NCBI GenBank assembly: GCA_013339895.1
Contig: JABACO010000012.1
Span: 5,051,449-5,115,448 of the forward strand
Source: Ephydatia muelleri
Lineage: Eukaryota; Porifera; Demospongiae; Spongillida; Spongillidae
Direction of reading: 5' to 3'
DNA: 64,000 nt
The stretch's first letter is position 1. Below are more notes on the stretch, generated by a model. The model made no database searches. It saw only the letters and a list, made by a program, of their open reading frames with translations, and was not told the DNA's origin. The stretch is not shown here.

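Overview
This window looks like AT-rich animal genomic DNA. The whole recognisable gene content of the minus strand is one exon array encoding scavenger-receptor cysteine-rich (SRCR) domains and LDL-receptor class A (LDLa) domains. The exons have clean GT/AG borders, the introns inside domains are tiny (48-68 nt), and the flanks carry invertebrate-type repeats. A demosponge is my best guess, because sponges are known for SRCR expansions and because some relic coding repeats resemble ones I recall from sponge genomes. Another invertebrate is possible. No start codon, signal peptide, membrane segment or terminal stop of the SRCR gene lies in the window, so it runs off both ends, or the array is more than one gene.

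Layout in transcription order (right to left). From 64.0 to 57.7 kb there are four tandem ~1.54 kb modules, each SRCR (two exons), two possible microexons (27 and 39 nt), then two LDLa exons. From 57.7 to 44.6 kb is a 13 kb exon-free block with a decayed mobile-element gene, a palindromic MITE, fold-back repeats, a small zinc-knuckle ORF and minisatellites. From 44.6 to 41.7 kb is a fifth, divergent SRCR-LDLa-LDLa module. From 40.7 to 38.9 kb are three further SRCR domains. From 37.6 kb to the left end are 17 SRCR domains (the last one half), which fall into three sequence classes that I call A, B and C. They occur in strict order B-A, then C-B-A five times: a higher-order repeat of three domains. 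The best preserved part is a ~6.65 kb tandem duplication (23.53-30.21 and 30.21-36.87 kb), whose junction lies inside an SRCR exon. Between 18.2 and 7.6 kb the array is interrupted by a ~10 kb block with plus-strand and repetitive content: a 944-codon ORF of a probable mobile-element family, a 1.4 kb minisatellite of 17-bp units, a 337-bp satellite with a conserved minus-strand ORF, and relic coding repeats. The C-B-A order resumes correctly on the far side.

In all I count 24 complete SRCR domains plus one half domain, and 10 complete LDLa exons plus one partial. Every SRCR and LDLa exon is open and begins and ends in phase 1, so any exon could be skipped, duplicated or exchanged without losing frame. 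The product would be a large extracellular mosaic protein, probably a secreted or membrane-anchored recognition or adhesion receptor. That function is inferred from the domain families and is not shown by the sequence.
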